Notes: generated by a model not told the origin, from the sequence alone. 64,000 nt of DNA from JAFLUQ01 sp964537995 (GCA_964537995.1 CAZICW010000002.1:1-64000), one strand, 5' to 3'. Positions 50,123-59,482 are shown, counted from the stretch's first letter. Translations and numbers: made by a program.

Positions 50123-50389
50123 TTAATCTTCCTTCATTACATTCATTACAAGAATATCGTCCTTAAGCTCACGGGGGACATTTCCCTTGAAGGCTCTTTC
50201 AAGCCCCTTTACTTTATCAAGCCGCGAAACGCAGTCGCCGCTACGGCAGACATAGGCGCCTCTGCCGGGCATTTTTCCGCTCGGATCAATGTTATATTCC
50301 CCGTTTTTGTTTCTGACAACTCTTATCAGTTCACTCTTGTATTTCATTTCACGGCATACCACGCACATTCGCTGCGGCTTCGCTGCCAT
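50123..50389 (-). CDS. ylxR: YlxR (DUF448) RNA-binding protein
   Basis: An 88-residue basic protein. It begins with QRMCVVCREMK (the conserved RxCxxC), then LIRVVRNKNGEYNIDPSGKMPGRGAYVCRSGDC, all conserved in YlxR. Members bind RNA and, in some species, influence RNase P or transcription. Twelve bases after nusA. Confidence 0.94.
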   Translation of the reverse strand: MAAKPQRMCVVCREMKYKSELIRVVRNKNGEYNIDPSGKMPGRGAYVCRSGDCVSRLDKVKGLERAFKGNVPRELKDDILVMNVMKED

Positions 50390-50401
50390 GGCTCTCCCTC
50401 C

Positions 50402-51454
50402 TTATTCTTCGGCGGCTTCGGAAGCCGGCGCGCCGTTGCTCTTGATGTCGATTTTCCAGCCGGTGAGTCTTGCCGCAAGGCGGGCGTTCTGCCCTTCCTT
50501 TCCTATGGCAAGCGAAAGCTGAGAATCGGGAACCACAACAAACGCGCTCTTTCCCGCCTCGTTAATATCCACGCTGATAACCTCGGCGGGGCTGAGCGCC
50601 GCGCTGATATATGCGGCGGGATCCTCACTGTATTGAACAACGTCAATCTTCTCGCCGTTCAGCTCCTCAACCACGGCTTCGACTCTCGCGCCTTTCGGCC
50701 CTACGCACGAGCCTACCGCGTCAACATTTTCTTCGTCGGAAAAAACCGAAATTTTACTTCTGCTTCCGGGTTCGCGCGCCACATTCTTTATTTGCACCGT
50801 GCCGTCGGAAATTTCGGGGACTTCCTGTTCAAACAGCTTGCGTACAAGATTCGGGTGAGTGCGGCTTATCATGAGCTGTATGTTCTTGGAATTTTTGCTG
50901 ACTTCAAAAATGTAAACCTTTATTTTTTGTCCGACGCTGTAACGCTCCCCCGGAATCTGCTCTCCGGGCATAAGCACGGATTCCGCCGTGCCAAGATTTA
51001 CCAGCACTCCGCGAACATCCACCTTTTCTACCTTTCCGGTCATTATTCCGTTTTTCTTTTCATTATATTCGGTATACACATTTCCGCGTTCGGCTTCACG
51101 AATCTTCTGAACCACCATCTGTTTCGCGGTTATGGCGGCAATGCGCCCGAATTGCGCGGGATCGGCGGTGATTTCAACAATATCGCCGAGCTGGTATGTC
51201 GGACTGATTTCGCGCGCATCGTCAAGACTGATTTCGATTGCGGGATCGGCGACCTCCATAACGACGGTTTTCCGGCAGTACACCCTTATGTCGCCGGTTT
51301 TGCGGTCAACATTGGCAAAGCATTCTCCCGCGCCGCCAAGATGCTTTTTATATGCCGTTGCGACGGCGGTTTCAAGCGCCTCGCACATTACTTCTTTTTT
51401 TATGTTGCGCTCCTTTTCAAGTAAATCAAGAGCCGTCAAAAGCTCGCTGTTCAT
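50402..51454 (-). CDS. nusA: Transcription elongation/termination factor NusA
   Basis: A 350-residue NusA with the N-terminal RNA-polymerase-binding domain, an S1 domain (about 130-200, GIMTGKVEKVDVRGVLVNLG) and two KH domains (about 200-345, RDPGSRSK-like and SLAIGKEGQNARLAARLTGWKIDI). It lacks the acidic C-terminal repeats of proteobacterial NusA, as usual in Firmicutes. It promotes pausing and may autoregulate this operon through the rimP leader. Confidence 0.97.
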   Translation of the reverse strand: MNSELLTALDLLEKERNIKKEVMCEALETAVATAYKKHLGGAGECFANVDRKTGDIRVYCRKTVVMEVADPAIEISLDDAREISPTYQLGDIVEITADPAQFGRIAAITAKQMVVQKIREAERGNVYTEYNEKKNGIMTGKVEKVDVRGVLVNLGTAESVLMPGEQIPGERYSVGQKIKVYIFEVSKNSKNIQLMISRTHPNLVRKLFEQEVPEISDGTVQIKNVAREPGSRSKISVFSDEENVDAVGSCVGPKGARVEAVVEELNGEKIDVVQYSEDPAAYISAALSPAEVISVDINEAGKSAFVVVPDSQLSLAIGKEGQNARLAARLTGWKIDIKSNGAPASEAAEE

Positions 51455-51508
51455 TTTTTACAACAACTCCCTTATAAAAATATTATGCCAAATTGTTTTC
51501 CGCGGGTT

Positions 51509-51967
51509 TCAGATTTCAACGCTGAGCCGCACGGACGCGGTTTTTCCCTTTTCAAGCAGGACTCTTTCCCCGTTCATTTCCAGAGAAATGATTCCGTGGT
51601 CATAGTCGAGAAGCTTTGCCGTAAACGACTTGGCGCCGTTAAACGGAGCAAAGGTTTTTATGTCAACATTTTTTCCCACCGCTTTTTTGAAATGCCAGTC
51701 GCGGCTGAGCTTTCTGTCAAGTCCCGGCGACGACACCTCGAACATATACGGCTCGCTCAGAAAGCCGAGCTTTTCGTCCAGTATCGGATCAAGTTCACGG
51801 CTTACAGCTTCGCAGTCATCAATTGAGACTCCGCCGTCCTTGTCAATATACAGGCGCAGCACAAAGCCTCCGCCCTCCTTTTTGTATTCCGTGTCGTATA
51901 TATACACTCCGTTTCTTTCGCATACCAAAGCCGCTTCCTTTTCAAGCACAATCTCCGCCTTTGCCAC
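51509..51967 (-). CDS. rimP: Ribosome maturation factor RimP
   Basis: A 152-residue protein that assists 30S assembly. The conserved GVYIYDTEYKKEGGGFVLRLYID, SRELDPILDE and SSPGLDRKL are all present. I choose the GTG at 51967 because GGAGAGGAG lies 9 bases upstream and the family begins there; the ATG at 52084 would add 39 residues that overlap the leader hairpin. First gene of the translation operon. Confidence 0.94.
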   Translation of the reverse strand: MAKAEIVLEKEAALVCERNGVYIYDTEYKKEGGGFVLRLYIDKDGGVSIDDCEAVSRELDPILDEKLGFLSEPYMFEVSSPGLDRKLSRDWHFKKAVGKNVDIKTFAPFNGAKSFTAKLLDYDHGIISLEMNGERVLLEKGKTASVRLSVEI

Positions 51968-51995
51968 AAAAAAGCACTCCTCTCCGCAACATTGT

Positions 51996-52020
51996 AAAAG
52001 AGTGGGCCGCAACCCACTCT
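51996..52020 (-). promoter_or_regulatory. rimP leader hairpin (attenuator-like)
   Basis: AGAGTGGG pairs with CCCACTCT around a six-base loop, followed on the minus strand by TTTTAC. It lies between promoter and rimP and looks like the Firmicute rimP-leader hairpin, a probable intrinsic attenuator for NusA-dependent autoregulation. Confidence 0.7.
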
Positions 52021-52033
52021 CAATACCGTATTT

Positions 52034-52062
52034 ATTATAACATGATTTTTTAATAAATGCAA
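52034..52062 (-). promoter_or_regulatory. Promoter of the rimP-infB-ribF operon
   Basis: On the minus strand TTGCAT (52057-52062), 17-base spacer, TATAAT (52034-52039). Confidence 0.8.
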
Positions 52063-52090
52063 GTGTTTTTTTAAAATTTTCCAATAAATA

Positions 52091-52119
52091 TTGAAAATTT
52101 AAATTTTATGGAGTATAAT
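52091..52119 (+). promoter_or_regulatory. Promoter of polA
   Basis: TTGAAA (52091-52096), 17-base spacer, TATAAT (52114-52119). Confidence 0.75.
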
Positions 52120-52174
52120 AAGAGCGAAACATTGTAATTTAACCCCCGCACCAAAATTAAGGAGGAAGAGCCTC

Positions 52175-54685
52175 ATGGCTTCAAAGCTTATTATAATTGA
52201 CGGGAACAGCATACTGAACCGCGCGTATTACGGTATACGCGAGCTTTCCACATCGGACGGAATCCCGACAAACGCGATACACGGATTTATGAATATACTT
52301 CTCCGCCTGAAGGAAGACTACAGCCCCGACTGCATTTGTGTCGCCTTTGATTTGAAGGCTCCGACCTTCCGCCATAAAATGTACGACGGCTACAAGGCTC
52401 AGCGGAAGGGTATGCCCGACGACCTTGCCGTGCAGCTTCCGTATCTTAAGGAAATTTTGTCGGCAATGAACATTCTTCAGCTCTCGCTTGAGGGCTATGA
52501 GGCGGACGATATAATCGGCACGGTGAGCAAGGTCTGCGAGCTTTGCGGCGTATGGTGCGGAATAGCCACGGGCGACAGGGACGACCTGCAGCTCGCAAGC
52601 GAAAGCACAAGCGTGCTTCTGACAACCACTGGGCTTTCCTTTACCAAAACGGAAGTGTTTGACGAAAAAGCCGTCATCGAAAGGTACGGCGTCACTCCGC
52701 ATGAATTTATAGCCGTAAAAGCGCTTATGGGCGATCCGAGCGACAATATTCCGGGCGTCGCGGGAATAGGCGAAAAAACCGCTCTGGAGCTGGTCAGAAA
52801 ATTTCATACTCTTGACGGAATATACGAAAACATAGACGACCCTTTTATAAAAATCGGTCAGCGAAGGAAGCTGCTTGAAGGGAAGGACATGGCATATTTC
52901 TGTTACAAGCTTTGCGAAATCGTGCGCGACGTGCCGATAGATTTTGTTCCCGATGCGGCCGCGCTGCGTCCGTATAACAAAGAAGAACTGACGCGTAAGC
53001 TGGAGAGGCTGGAGCTTCGGCGTATCGCCGACAGACTGAAGCTTGATATATCGGAAAACGACAAGGAAGAAAAACCGAAGGAAGCGCCTGTCGCCGAGGC
53101 GGACGATGGAGAAATCGCCCAAGCCGAAAGCGCCGACGTTTTTCCGTTCATGCTTGACGGAGAACGCATTATTTTCGCCCTCGGCGAGAATAATTTTTCC
53201 GCTCCGATTATACGGCTGAAAGCCGCTCTGGAGGGCAAAAGCCTGAAAATAACGCACGCAATGAAGGACGCCATGCACATCCTTTCAAAATCGGGAATAA
53301 GTCCCGGCGGAGATTTTTACGACACGGAAATCGGAGCTTATATTATCGACCCGCAGCAGACGGCCTACGATCCTGCCGGACTTTGCCGCGACATAGGATT
53401 GGCGGCGTCGGCGGCGGCCCTTGTTCCGCTTATGGAGCATCAACTCAAAATCATGGAAGAACGCGGTCAGACAGCGCTGCTTTACGAAATTGAGCTGCCG
53501 CTTGAGAAGGTGCTGTTTTCAATGGAGGAGACGGGCTGCCGCATAGATACGAATCAGCTTGCGGTGTTCGGCGATTTTCTCGGCGAAAGAATTGCCTCTC
53601 TGGAAAAGAGCATATATTTTCTCGCGGGAGAAGAATTTAACATAAATTCGCCCAAGCAGCTCGGCGTCGTGCTGTTTGAAAAGCTGATGCTGCCGGTCGT
53701 AAAGAAGAGCAAGCGCGGCTACAGCACCGACAGCGAGGTTCTGGAAAAGCTTCGTCCGAAGCACGAAATCATTGATTATATAATCGATTACCGACACGCC
53801 GCGAAGCTGAAAAGCACCTATACCGATGCGCTTTTACCTCTTGTGGACGGCGAAAGCCGGATTCACTCCTCCCTCAACCAGACCGTGACCGCAACGGGCC
53901 GCATCAGCTCCACCGAGCCAAACCTTCAGAACATTCCCGTCCGCACGGAGCTTGGCAGAGAACTGAGGAAAATGTTTGTCGCAAAGGATGGCTGTATGCT
54001 TGTGGACGCGGACTACAGCCAGATTGAGCTTCGTGTGCTTGCGCACGTTTCGGGCGATGAGGCTATGCTTGAGGCGTTCCGCAACGGAGAGGACGTTCAC
54101 AAGCTGACGGCGATGAAGATTTTCGGTACGGCTGATTTTTGCGTGACAGACGAAATGCGTGCGCGGGCAAAGACCGTTAACTTCGGCGTAATTTACGGTC
54201 AAGGCGATTTTTCGCTGGCAAACGAGCTTAAAATTTCCCGCAGGGAAGCAAAAAACTACATTGACAGCTATTTTGAAAAATACAGCGGCGTAAAGGAATA
54301 TATGGAAAAAACCATAGACCGCGCCAAAAAGCAAGGCTATGTATCCACCATTTTCGGGCGCAGACGCTATGTCCCCGAGCTTCACGCGAAAAATCACAAC
54401 ATCCGCGCCTTCGGCGAAAGAGTGGCAATGAACACTCCCATTCAGGGCAGCGCGGCGGATATAATCAAAATCGCAATGGTTAAGGTCTACGACGCGCTCC
54501 GTAAAGAATGTCCCGATTCGCGGCTTATTTTGCAAATACACGACGAGCTTATAATCGAAGCCCCCGAATATGAAGCGGAAAAGGCCGCCGAGGTTCTGCG
54601 CCGCGAGATGGAAAACGCCGCCGCGCTCAGCGTTCCACTTGTCGCCGATGTTCATATAGGCAAAAGCTGGTACGAAACAAAATAA
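52175..54685 (+). CDS. polA: DNA polymerase I
   Basis: An 836-residue repair and lagging-strand polymerase. Residues 1-290 are the 5'-3' exonuclease (IIDGNSILNRAYYG, ATGDRDDLQLA, GDPSDNIPGVAGIGEKTA). Residues about 310-460 take the place of the proofreading exonuclease but are short, and I do not see its three catalytic acidic motifs, so proofreading is probably lost, as in many Firmicutes. The polymerase domain has motif A DADYSQIELRVLAH (Asp near 613), the O-helix KTVNFGVIYGQG and motif C QIHDELIIE. AAGGAGGAAG site at the start. Confidence 0.97.
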   Translation: MASKLIIIDGNSILNRAYYGIRELSTSDGIPTNAIHGFMNILLRLKEDYSPDCICVAFDLKAPTFRHKMYDGYKAQRKGMPDDLAVQLPYLKEILSAMNILQLSLEGYEADDIIGTVSKVCELCGVWCGIATGDRDDLQLASESTSVLLTTTGLSFTKTEVFDEKAVIERYGVTPHEFIAVKALMGDPSDNIPGVAGIGEKTALELVRKFHTLDGIYENIDDPFIKIGQRRKLLEGKDMAYFCYKLCEIVRDVPIDFVPDAAALRPYNKEELTRKLERLELRRIADRLKLDISENDKEEKPKEAPVAEADDGEIAQAESADVFPFMLDGERIIFALGENNFSAPIIRLKAALEGKSLKITHAMKDAMHILSKSGISPGGDFYDTEIGAYIIDPQQTAYDPAGLCRDIGLAASAAALVPLMEHQLKIMEERGQTALLYEIELPLEKVLFSMEETGCRIDTNQLAVFGDFLGERIASLEKSIYFLAGEEFNINSPKQLGVVLFEKLMLPVVKKSKRGYSTDSEVLEKLRPKHEIIDYIIDYRHAAKLKSTYTDALLPLVDGESRIHSSLNQTVTATGRISSTEPNLQNIPVRTELGRELRKMFVAKDGCMLVDADYSQIELRVLAHVSGDEAMLEAFRNGEDVHKLTAMKIFGTADFCVTDEMRARAKTVNFGVIYGQGDFSLANELKISRREAKNYIDSYFEKYSGVKEYMEKTIDRAKKQGYVSTIFGRRRYVPELHAKNHNIRAFGERVAMNTPIQGSAADIIKIAMVKVYDALRKECPDSRLILQIHDELIIEAPEYEAEKAAEVLRREMENAAALSVPLVADVHIGKSWYETK

Positions 54686-54686
54686 A

Positions 54687-54719
54687 AAATCGGAAAATAT
54701 TCTTTTTCCCCGATTTTCA
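54687..54719 (+). terminator. Weak hairpin after polA
   Basis: AAAATCGG and CCGATTTT frame a loop of 16-17 bases containing TTTTT. It may attenuate transcription into coaE; no T-run follows the stem. Confidence 0.4.
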
Positions 54720-54739
54720 ATTAAAAAAGGTGTGTATTT

Positions 54740-55318
54740 ATGATTATAGGTCTTACGGGCATGACGGGCGCGGGCAAATCCGCCGCGGCTGAAATTCTCC
54801 GTCGGCAGGGCTGCGAAATTATCGACGCCGACAAAATAAGCCATGAAGTAACCGCTGCTCCCGAAATTATCAGCAAAATAAAAAACGCCTTCGGAGAAGG
54901 CGCAATAAACGCCGACGGAACGCTGAACCGCCGCGCCCTCGGAAGAGAGGTATTCGCCGACGCGGAGAAGTTGCGCCGTCTCAATGCCATCGTTCATCCC
55001 GCCGTAACCGAAAGGATACGGCTTGACGCGGCAAAGGCGGAGGAAAGCGGCAAAATCGCCGTGGTGGACGCGGCTCTGCTGTTTGAATGCGGGCTTGACG
55101 CCATATGCGACAGGATTCTTTGCATAACCGCCGACAGGGAGCTTCGGCTTAAAAGGATAGCGGAGCGCGACGGTCTTTCGCGTGAGGAAGCGCTGAACCG
55201 TATAAACAGTCAGTCCCCCTGCGGCAGCGGCTTCACGGAAATCGACAACAGCTCCGACCTTGCGGAGCTTGAGCGCAAAGTTAAGGAGACATTATGGCAG
55301 GAAAACACTCAAAAATAA
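54740..55318 (+). CDS. coaE: Dephospho-CoA kinase
   Basis: Phosphorylates dephospho-CoA to CoA, the last step of CoA synthesis. The P-loop GMTGAGKS is at 5-12, followed by the CoA-kinase motif IIDADKISHEV near 32-42 and HPAVTERIRLD. At 192 residues it is of normal size. The polA-coaE order is common; the lytic transglycosylase gene begins inside its 3' end (25-base overlap). Confidence 0.96.
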   Translation: MIIGLTGMTGAGKSAAAEILRRQGCEIIDADKISHEVTAAPEIISKIKNAFGEGAINADGTLNRRALGREVFADAEKLRRLNAIVHPAVTERIRLDAAKAEESGKIAVVDAALLFECGLDAICDRILCITADRELRLKRIAERDGLSREEALNRINSQSPCGSGFTEIDNSSDLAELERKVKETLWQENTQK

Positions 55319-55824
55319 TTTTCCCGCTTTTATGCGCGGCGCTTATCGCCGTGTTTGCCGCGACGGTACTGTATACGGTGTTTCCCGCTCCCTACAGAGA
55401 CACGGTTGAAAAATACGGCGCGAAGTACGGAGTGGAACCCGCGCTGATTTACGCGGTAATCAAGGCGGAAAGCAACTTCGACCCCGACGCCGTAAGTCAT
55501 GCCGGAGCGAAGGGACTTGCTCAGCTCACCGACGACACCGCGCGCTATGTCGCTCAGCTTCTCGGCGAGGAATACAGCGACGGCGACTCGTTTGACGCCG
55601 AAACCAATATCCGCCGCGCCGCCTTTTACTTAAAATATCTGCTCATTAAATACGGCGGCGACCTTGTCTGTACGATTGCCGCCTATAATGCCGGCGAGGG
55701 CAATGTTGACAAATGGCTCGCGTCCGAAGACGTGATGTCGTCCATACCCTTCCGCGAAACCGACCGTTACCTCAAAAAGGTGATAATTTATCATAAGATA
55801 TACGGTATCATATACAAATATTAA
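55294..55824 (+). CDS. Membrane-anchored lytic transglycosylase (SLT domain)
   Basis: A 176-residue cell-wall enzyme that cleaves the MurNAc-GlcNAc bond. One membrane helix (about 8-30) anchors it; the SLT fold follows, with catalytic Glu59 in AVIKAESNFDPDAVSH, then GAKGLAQLTDDTARYV and TIAAYNAGEGNV, the conserved SLT segments. Length is that of the small clostridial type. Overlaps coaE by 25 bases and precedes the YycH-like gene by 12 bases. Confidence 0.94.
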   Translation: MAGKHSKIIFPLLCAALIAVFAATVLYTVFPAPYRDTVEKYGAKYGVEPALIYAVIKAESNFDPDAVSHAGAKGLAQLTDDTARYVAQLLGEEYSDGDSFDAETNIRRAAFYLKYLLIKYGGDLVCTIAAYNAGEGNVDKWLASEDVMSSIPFRETDRYLKKVIIYHKIYGIIYKY

Positions 55825-55836
55825 GAGGATGGAAAA

Positions 55837-57252
55837 ATGCTGAAAGAACGGATTAAAACCTCGGCTATATTTCTGCTTTTTATCAATTTAATATTCCTGA
55901 CCTGCCGGCTGTGGTTTTCAAGCGCTCTTTGGCAGGACAATCTGCTTGAAATGGTGCAAAATCTGCCGATAGTACGGCTTTTCGGCGGCGAAAGCTATTC
56001 CATTCCGCTTGAACGGCTCAGCGCTCCGCGCAAAATTTTGATAAACGACGGCTCGCTTTGGATAGCTTATTACAGCAGCGACCCCGTTTTTTCCCCGCTT
56101 GAAGCCCGCACCCGTCAAATTGTCGAGGGCTATCTCAGCGGCGAGGCGGCGGAAAGCCGCAAAATCACCGTTGACGAATGGCAGCGCACGGCGGAAAATG
56201 TCAGCATATATGTGGAATACCCGATAGCCTACTCGGTCGATATGATGTGCGCCGTGATGGGCGTCGATTCCGCGAATGCGCCCCACGACGTGACCGCCAT
56301 ACGCGACTTTATAATCATTCCCTCCGACAGCGTCAGCGGAGTCTATATCGTTGTTCGAGACGCCTACGACGACGCCGACATATACATCTACCGCTTCGAC
56401 GAGGGAAGCTATACTCTTCCGCGCGAGGACATGGCGGTATACACCGAAAACAACAACGGCTATTACGAGCCGGCGTTCAGCACGGGTGTTGAGCCGGAAG
56501 GAGTCTCGCTTGACCCTATGGTGCTTTTCTCCGACAGCCGTCCGGATATGGCGGCGCTCGAACCGAGCAATCCCATTGCCCGCCAAGAGGACAGAACCGA
56601 TGTGCTTTCCTGCTTTTTCAACAATGTAGGAACCGCCGGAAGCTACGACGACAACGACGGCGTTATCACTTATGTGGAAAATTACGGCGACGCGCGTATC
56701 TATCCGAACGGTCTGTTTGAATATGAAGCTGTCGGCGAGGGCAAGGGCATAAAGCTCACCAGCCGCTATTCCTCATATTACGAAACCATAAACGCCGCGA
56801 TCAGCTTTGCGGAAGCCGTATGGAACAGCATAAGCGACGAGCCGCTGTCCGTTCTTGTAACAAGCGACCTAACCGAGGAGGAATCACGCAAGATTCATCT
56901 GACAATGGACTATTATTTCGACGGCCGTCCCGTCGCGGTAAGCCTGAGCGAAACAAGCCGTTCGGAGCAGCTTAGTCACGGAATCGAAATAGATATTGAG
57001 GACGGAAGGATAATAAGCTACCGTCAGTTTTTCCGCCGCTATCGCGAAATTGATACCTTGCGGCTTGACGAGGAATTTATAAGCGCGCTGGATTATTTTG
57101 TGAACAATTTTTCATACAGAAGCGGGACGGTTATCAGCGATATATACATCGGTTACATCGACCGCGGCGAAAAGCCCTTTCTCGAGGCGTGCTGGCTGGC
57201 AAACATAAGCGGCGACGACGTCACCTACGCGAAGGAGGCGGGCATGAAATGA
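55837..57252 (+). CDS. YycH-like membrane-anchored protein
   Basis: A 471-residue protein with an N-terminal membrane helix (about 8-27, TSAIFLLFINLIFLTCRLWF) and a large extracytoplasmic part with mixed alpha/beta segments. Domain layout, size and the fact that the next gene is YycI-like match YycH, the WalK-binding regulator of cell-wall metabolism in Bacillus. The sequence identity is low, so the name is inferred from layout and neighbour. No catalytic motif is visible. The WalR-WalK genes, usually upstream, are absent; the lytic transglycosylase gene takes that place. Confidence 0.65.
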   Translation: MLKERIKTSAIFLLFINLIFLTCRLWFSSALWQDNLLEMVQNLPIVRLFGGESYSIPLERLSAPRKILINDGSLWIAYYSSDPVFSPLEARTRQIVEGYLSGEAAESRKITVDEWQRTAENVSIYVEYPIAYSVDMMCAVMGVDSANAPHDVTAIRDFIIIPSDSVSGVYIVVRDAYDDADIYIYRFDEGSYTLPREDMAVYTENNNGYYEPAFSTGVEPEGVSLDPMVLFSDSRPDMAALEPSNPIARQEDRTDVLSCFFNNVGTAGSYDDNDGVITYVENYGDARIYPNGLFEYEAVGEGKGIKLTSRYSSYYETINAAISFAEAVWNSISDEPLSVLVTSDLTEEESRKIHLTMDYYFDGRPVAVSLSETSRSEQLSHGIEIDIEDGRIISYRQFFRRYREIDTLRLDEEFISALDYFVNNFSYRSGTVISDIYIGYIDRGEKPFLEACWLANISGDDVTYAKEAGMK

Positions 57253-58016
57253 AATGGTCGTCTGTAAAAAATATCCTTTTGGGTATGCTGATTGCAATAA
57301 ACCTGTTTCTTATTTCTACTCTGACATACAAGCAAATCAAAACCGAGAATATTCCTCCCGAAGTAATTTCGGCGGCGGTTGAAGTTCTTGAAAACAGCGG
57401 AATTACCTGCGACGAGGCATTGCTCCCTCAAAAATATATGACGGCGAAAAGCCTCAGCGTCAGCTTCAATTCTCCCGCGGAGCTTTCACATATGTTCTTC
57501 GGCTCGCAGCTTGCTTTCCAGACCGACGGGCGCAGACTTATTGCCCGCAGCGGCGAAGCGGAGCTTATAATCGAAGATGAAGCCTTTTCTTATTCCGCGG
57601 GGACGGTTCCCTCAAAAGCGACGGAAAAGCAGCTTCGCCGTGCGCTGAAGGCGCTTGGGCTGAACATGAAAAACGGCGTGTATTCCGAAAAATACAACAT
57701 CTTTTGCTGCTATTGGGACGGTATACCGCTGTTCGGAATGTACGTCCGCGCCGAGCTTGACGCCGACGGCGAGCTTTGCTCGGTCGAAGCGCGCTGGCCC
57801 GAAATTTACTCTGACGGCGGCTCGGCTTCGGGGCTTACGGTCATGAGCTGCTTGCCGTATTTCGGCAAAGCCTTCGGCGGCAGCGGCGCCGTCGAGAGGA
57901 TTCGCTTCGGCTATTCGCTTTCCAAAAACGCCGCCGCGGATATATATACTCTCTCCCCCGCATGGAAGGTTACGATGACCGACGGCAGAAGGCTCGTGTT
58001 TGCGGAGGAAATGTAG
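57249..58016 (+). CDS. YycI-like membrane-anchored protein
   Basis: A 255-residue protein that begins MKWSSVKNILLGMLIAINLFLI, very like the YycI N-terminus (tryptophan then a single helix), with an extracytoplasmic YycI-type domain made of two similar halves. YycI and YycH form a complex that inhibits or tunes the WalK sensor kinase. The start at 57249 overlaps the upstream stop codon as ATGA, with GGAGG upstream; the longer frame from 57189 is unsupported. No WalRK here. Confidence 0.72.
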   Translation: MKWSSVKNILLGMLIAINLFLISTLTYKQIKTENIPPEVISAAVEVLENSGITCDEALLPQKYMTAKSLSVSFNSPAELSHMFFGSQLAFQTDGRRLIARSGEAELIIEDEAFSYSAGTVPSKATEKQLRRALKALGLNMKNGVYSEKYNIFCCYWDGIPLFGMYVRAELDADGELCSVEARWPEIYSDGGSASGLTVMSCLPYFGKAFGGSGAVERIRFGYSLSKNAAADIYTLSPAWKVTMTDGRRLVFAEEM

Positions 58017-58241
58017 CGGCTTGCTCCCGCATGGCAGAGGAGGCGGTTTTCCGGAACGCGAAAATCATATTTTTAAAATTATTTAAAAAAGCTCGGAACT
58101 TTTTTTAAAAAATGCAGTCTATATTATGTAACGCAGCGAGGATGGCGGAGCGGACCATGGCGGCTTCGCCGTCCTTACATAAAAGAAGCGCGAAATAATC
58201 TACGGCTGCGACTTAAAATAATACTGAAAGGAAGAGAAAAA
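58017..58241. other. Intergenic region before the secreted protein gene
   Basis: No gene. It has an AT-rich block (58070-58115) and a large imperfect hairpin, TATGTAA (58125-58131) against TTACATA (58175-58181), enclosing GGATGGCGGAGCGG against CGGCTTCGCCGTCC. The hairpin includes the CGGCTTCGCC motif seen in three other intergenic regions. A clear promoter was not identified. Confidence 0.5.
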
Positions 58242-59237
58242 ATGAACAAAAAATTAAAAAGAACACTTGCCGGTCTGTCGGCGGCGGGCTTGCTTATCGG
58301 AACGTCGGCCGTTGCGGTCGGGGAAGACGCCACTCCCGCTCTTGAGCTTCCGGAGGCCGTTATCGGCAAAGAAGAAACCTCCGTCCGTATAGGCCGCGGC
58401 TATATTTACGGAGAAATGACCGTCGGCGCGAGCGACGAGGAGAATGCTATAGCCTCGTCGGACGGCGAACTGTACCTCTATAAAAGGGATTCCACTCTTA
58501 TCCTCGGCGCGGACGGCGGCAAAATGAGCTTTGACGACATTTCCGAGGGCGATGTTATAGAGTATTTTGTAAATGAAAACACGCCCGCGACGCTGCAGCT
58601 TCCGGTTCACTATTCCGCCGACATAATAGTCGTTACGGATAAGGAAAGCCCTGTCTTTACGGAGCTGAGCAGCTTTAACGGGGAGCTTGTGAACGAGGAA
58701 AACACACTTGCGCTGAATATGGGAGAGGACACCGTACTTTACGGAGGAGAGGAATTTACCGGAGGCAAGGCTTTGGTGATTTACACCGACTCGACAAAGA
58801 GTATTCCCGCGCAGACCGTACCGGTCGCGGTTGTAATTCTTGAAGAGGAAGGACAAGCCGACGAACCCGCGAAGACAGCAGATCTTTCCGGCGTAAAGGA
58901 AATCACCGTCGGAGAAACCGTTCTCGGTTATATTCCCATAAGCGTAAACAATGTTCAGATGCTGCCGGTACGAGCCTATGCCGAGGCTCTGGGCTTTGAT
59001 GTGAAATGGATTGACGAGACAAGGACGGTTTACGTCGGCAAGGCTTACTTCAGTCTTGATGAGGACGCCTATGTTATCGGAAAAGCAATGCCTCAGTCTC
59101 TGGGACAGGCGCCCGTGATGTTTTCCCTTCCGGGCGACGAATTTGCTTTGACGTACGTCCCCGTGACATTCTTTACTGAGATTCTCGGCGCGGAAATTAC
59201 GGTTGACGGAGAAACGGCGGAAATGGCGCTCCGTTAA
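58242..59237 (+). CDS. Secreted protein with C-terminal copper-amine-oxidase-N-like domain
   Basis: A 331-residue exported protein. A signal peptide (about 1-27, KRTLAGLSAAGLLIGTSAVA) is followed by a beta-rich unknown domain (about 30-215) and a CuAO-N-like domain (about 225-331). That domain has QMLPVRAYAEALGFDVKWIDETRTVYV and a later LTYVPVTFFTEILGAEITVD, the paired strand-helix-strand motif used by many clostridial surface proteins, here also present in the 10-13 kb protein. Despite the family name, no copper-oxidase activity is implied. Function unknown; good ribosome site GAAAGGAAGAG. Confidence 0.82.
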   Translation: MNKKLKRTLAGLSAAGLLIGTSAVAVGEDATPALELPEAVIGKEETSVRIGRGYIYGEMTVGASDEENAIASSDGELYLYKRDSTLILGADGGKMSFDDISEGDVIEYFVNENTPATLQLPVHYSADIIVVTDKESPVFTELSSFNGELVNEENTLALNMGEDTVLYGGEEFTGGKALVIYTDSTKSIPAQTVPVAVVILEEEGQADEPAKTADLSGVKEITVGETVLGYIPISVNNVQMLPVRAYAEALGFDVKWIDETRTVYVGKAYFSLDEDAYVIGKAMPQSLGQAPVMFSLPGDEFALTYVPVTFFTEILGAEITVDGETAEMALR

Positions 59238-59354
59238 AGGCTCTGCCCTTTCGGTTCGGATTTTTTATTCGACGTCCGCAAACAATTCGCGAGTAAGCGC
59301 TCAAATTCCTGACTTGAATTATCCTTTGCGCATAATGCTTTTGAATTCGGCAGC

Positions 59355-59394
59355 AAAGCGCATAGATCCGGATTTTCGGATTTATGCGCTTTTT
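59355..59394 (+). terminator. Terminator of the secreted protein gene
   Basis: AAAGCGCATAGATCCG pairs with CGGATTTATGCGCTTT (one mismatch) around GATTTT, ending in five T. Confidence 0.92.
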
Positions 59395-59482
59395 CGGTTA
59401 GGGTACGGCATCCGCCGGCGTTTAATTGCGGGCATATTGCGCCCACCGTAAAAAATTTTTTTGAAAAATTTTAAAAAAACTC

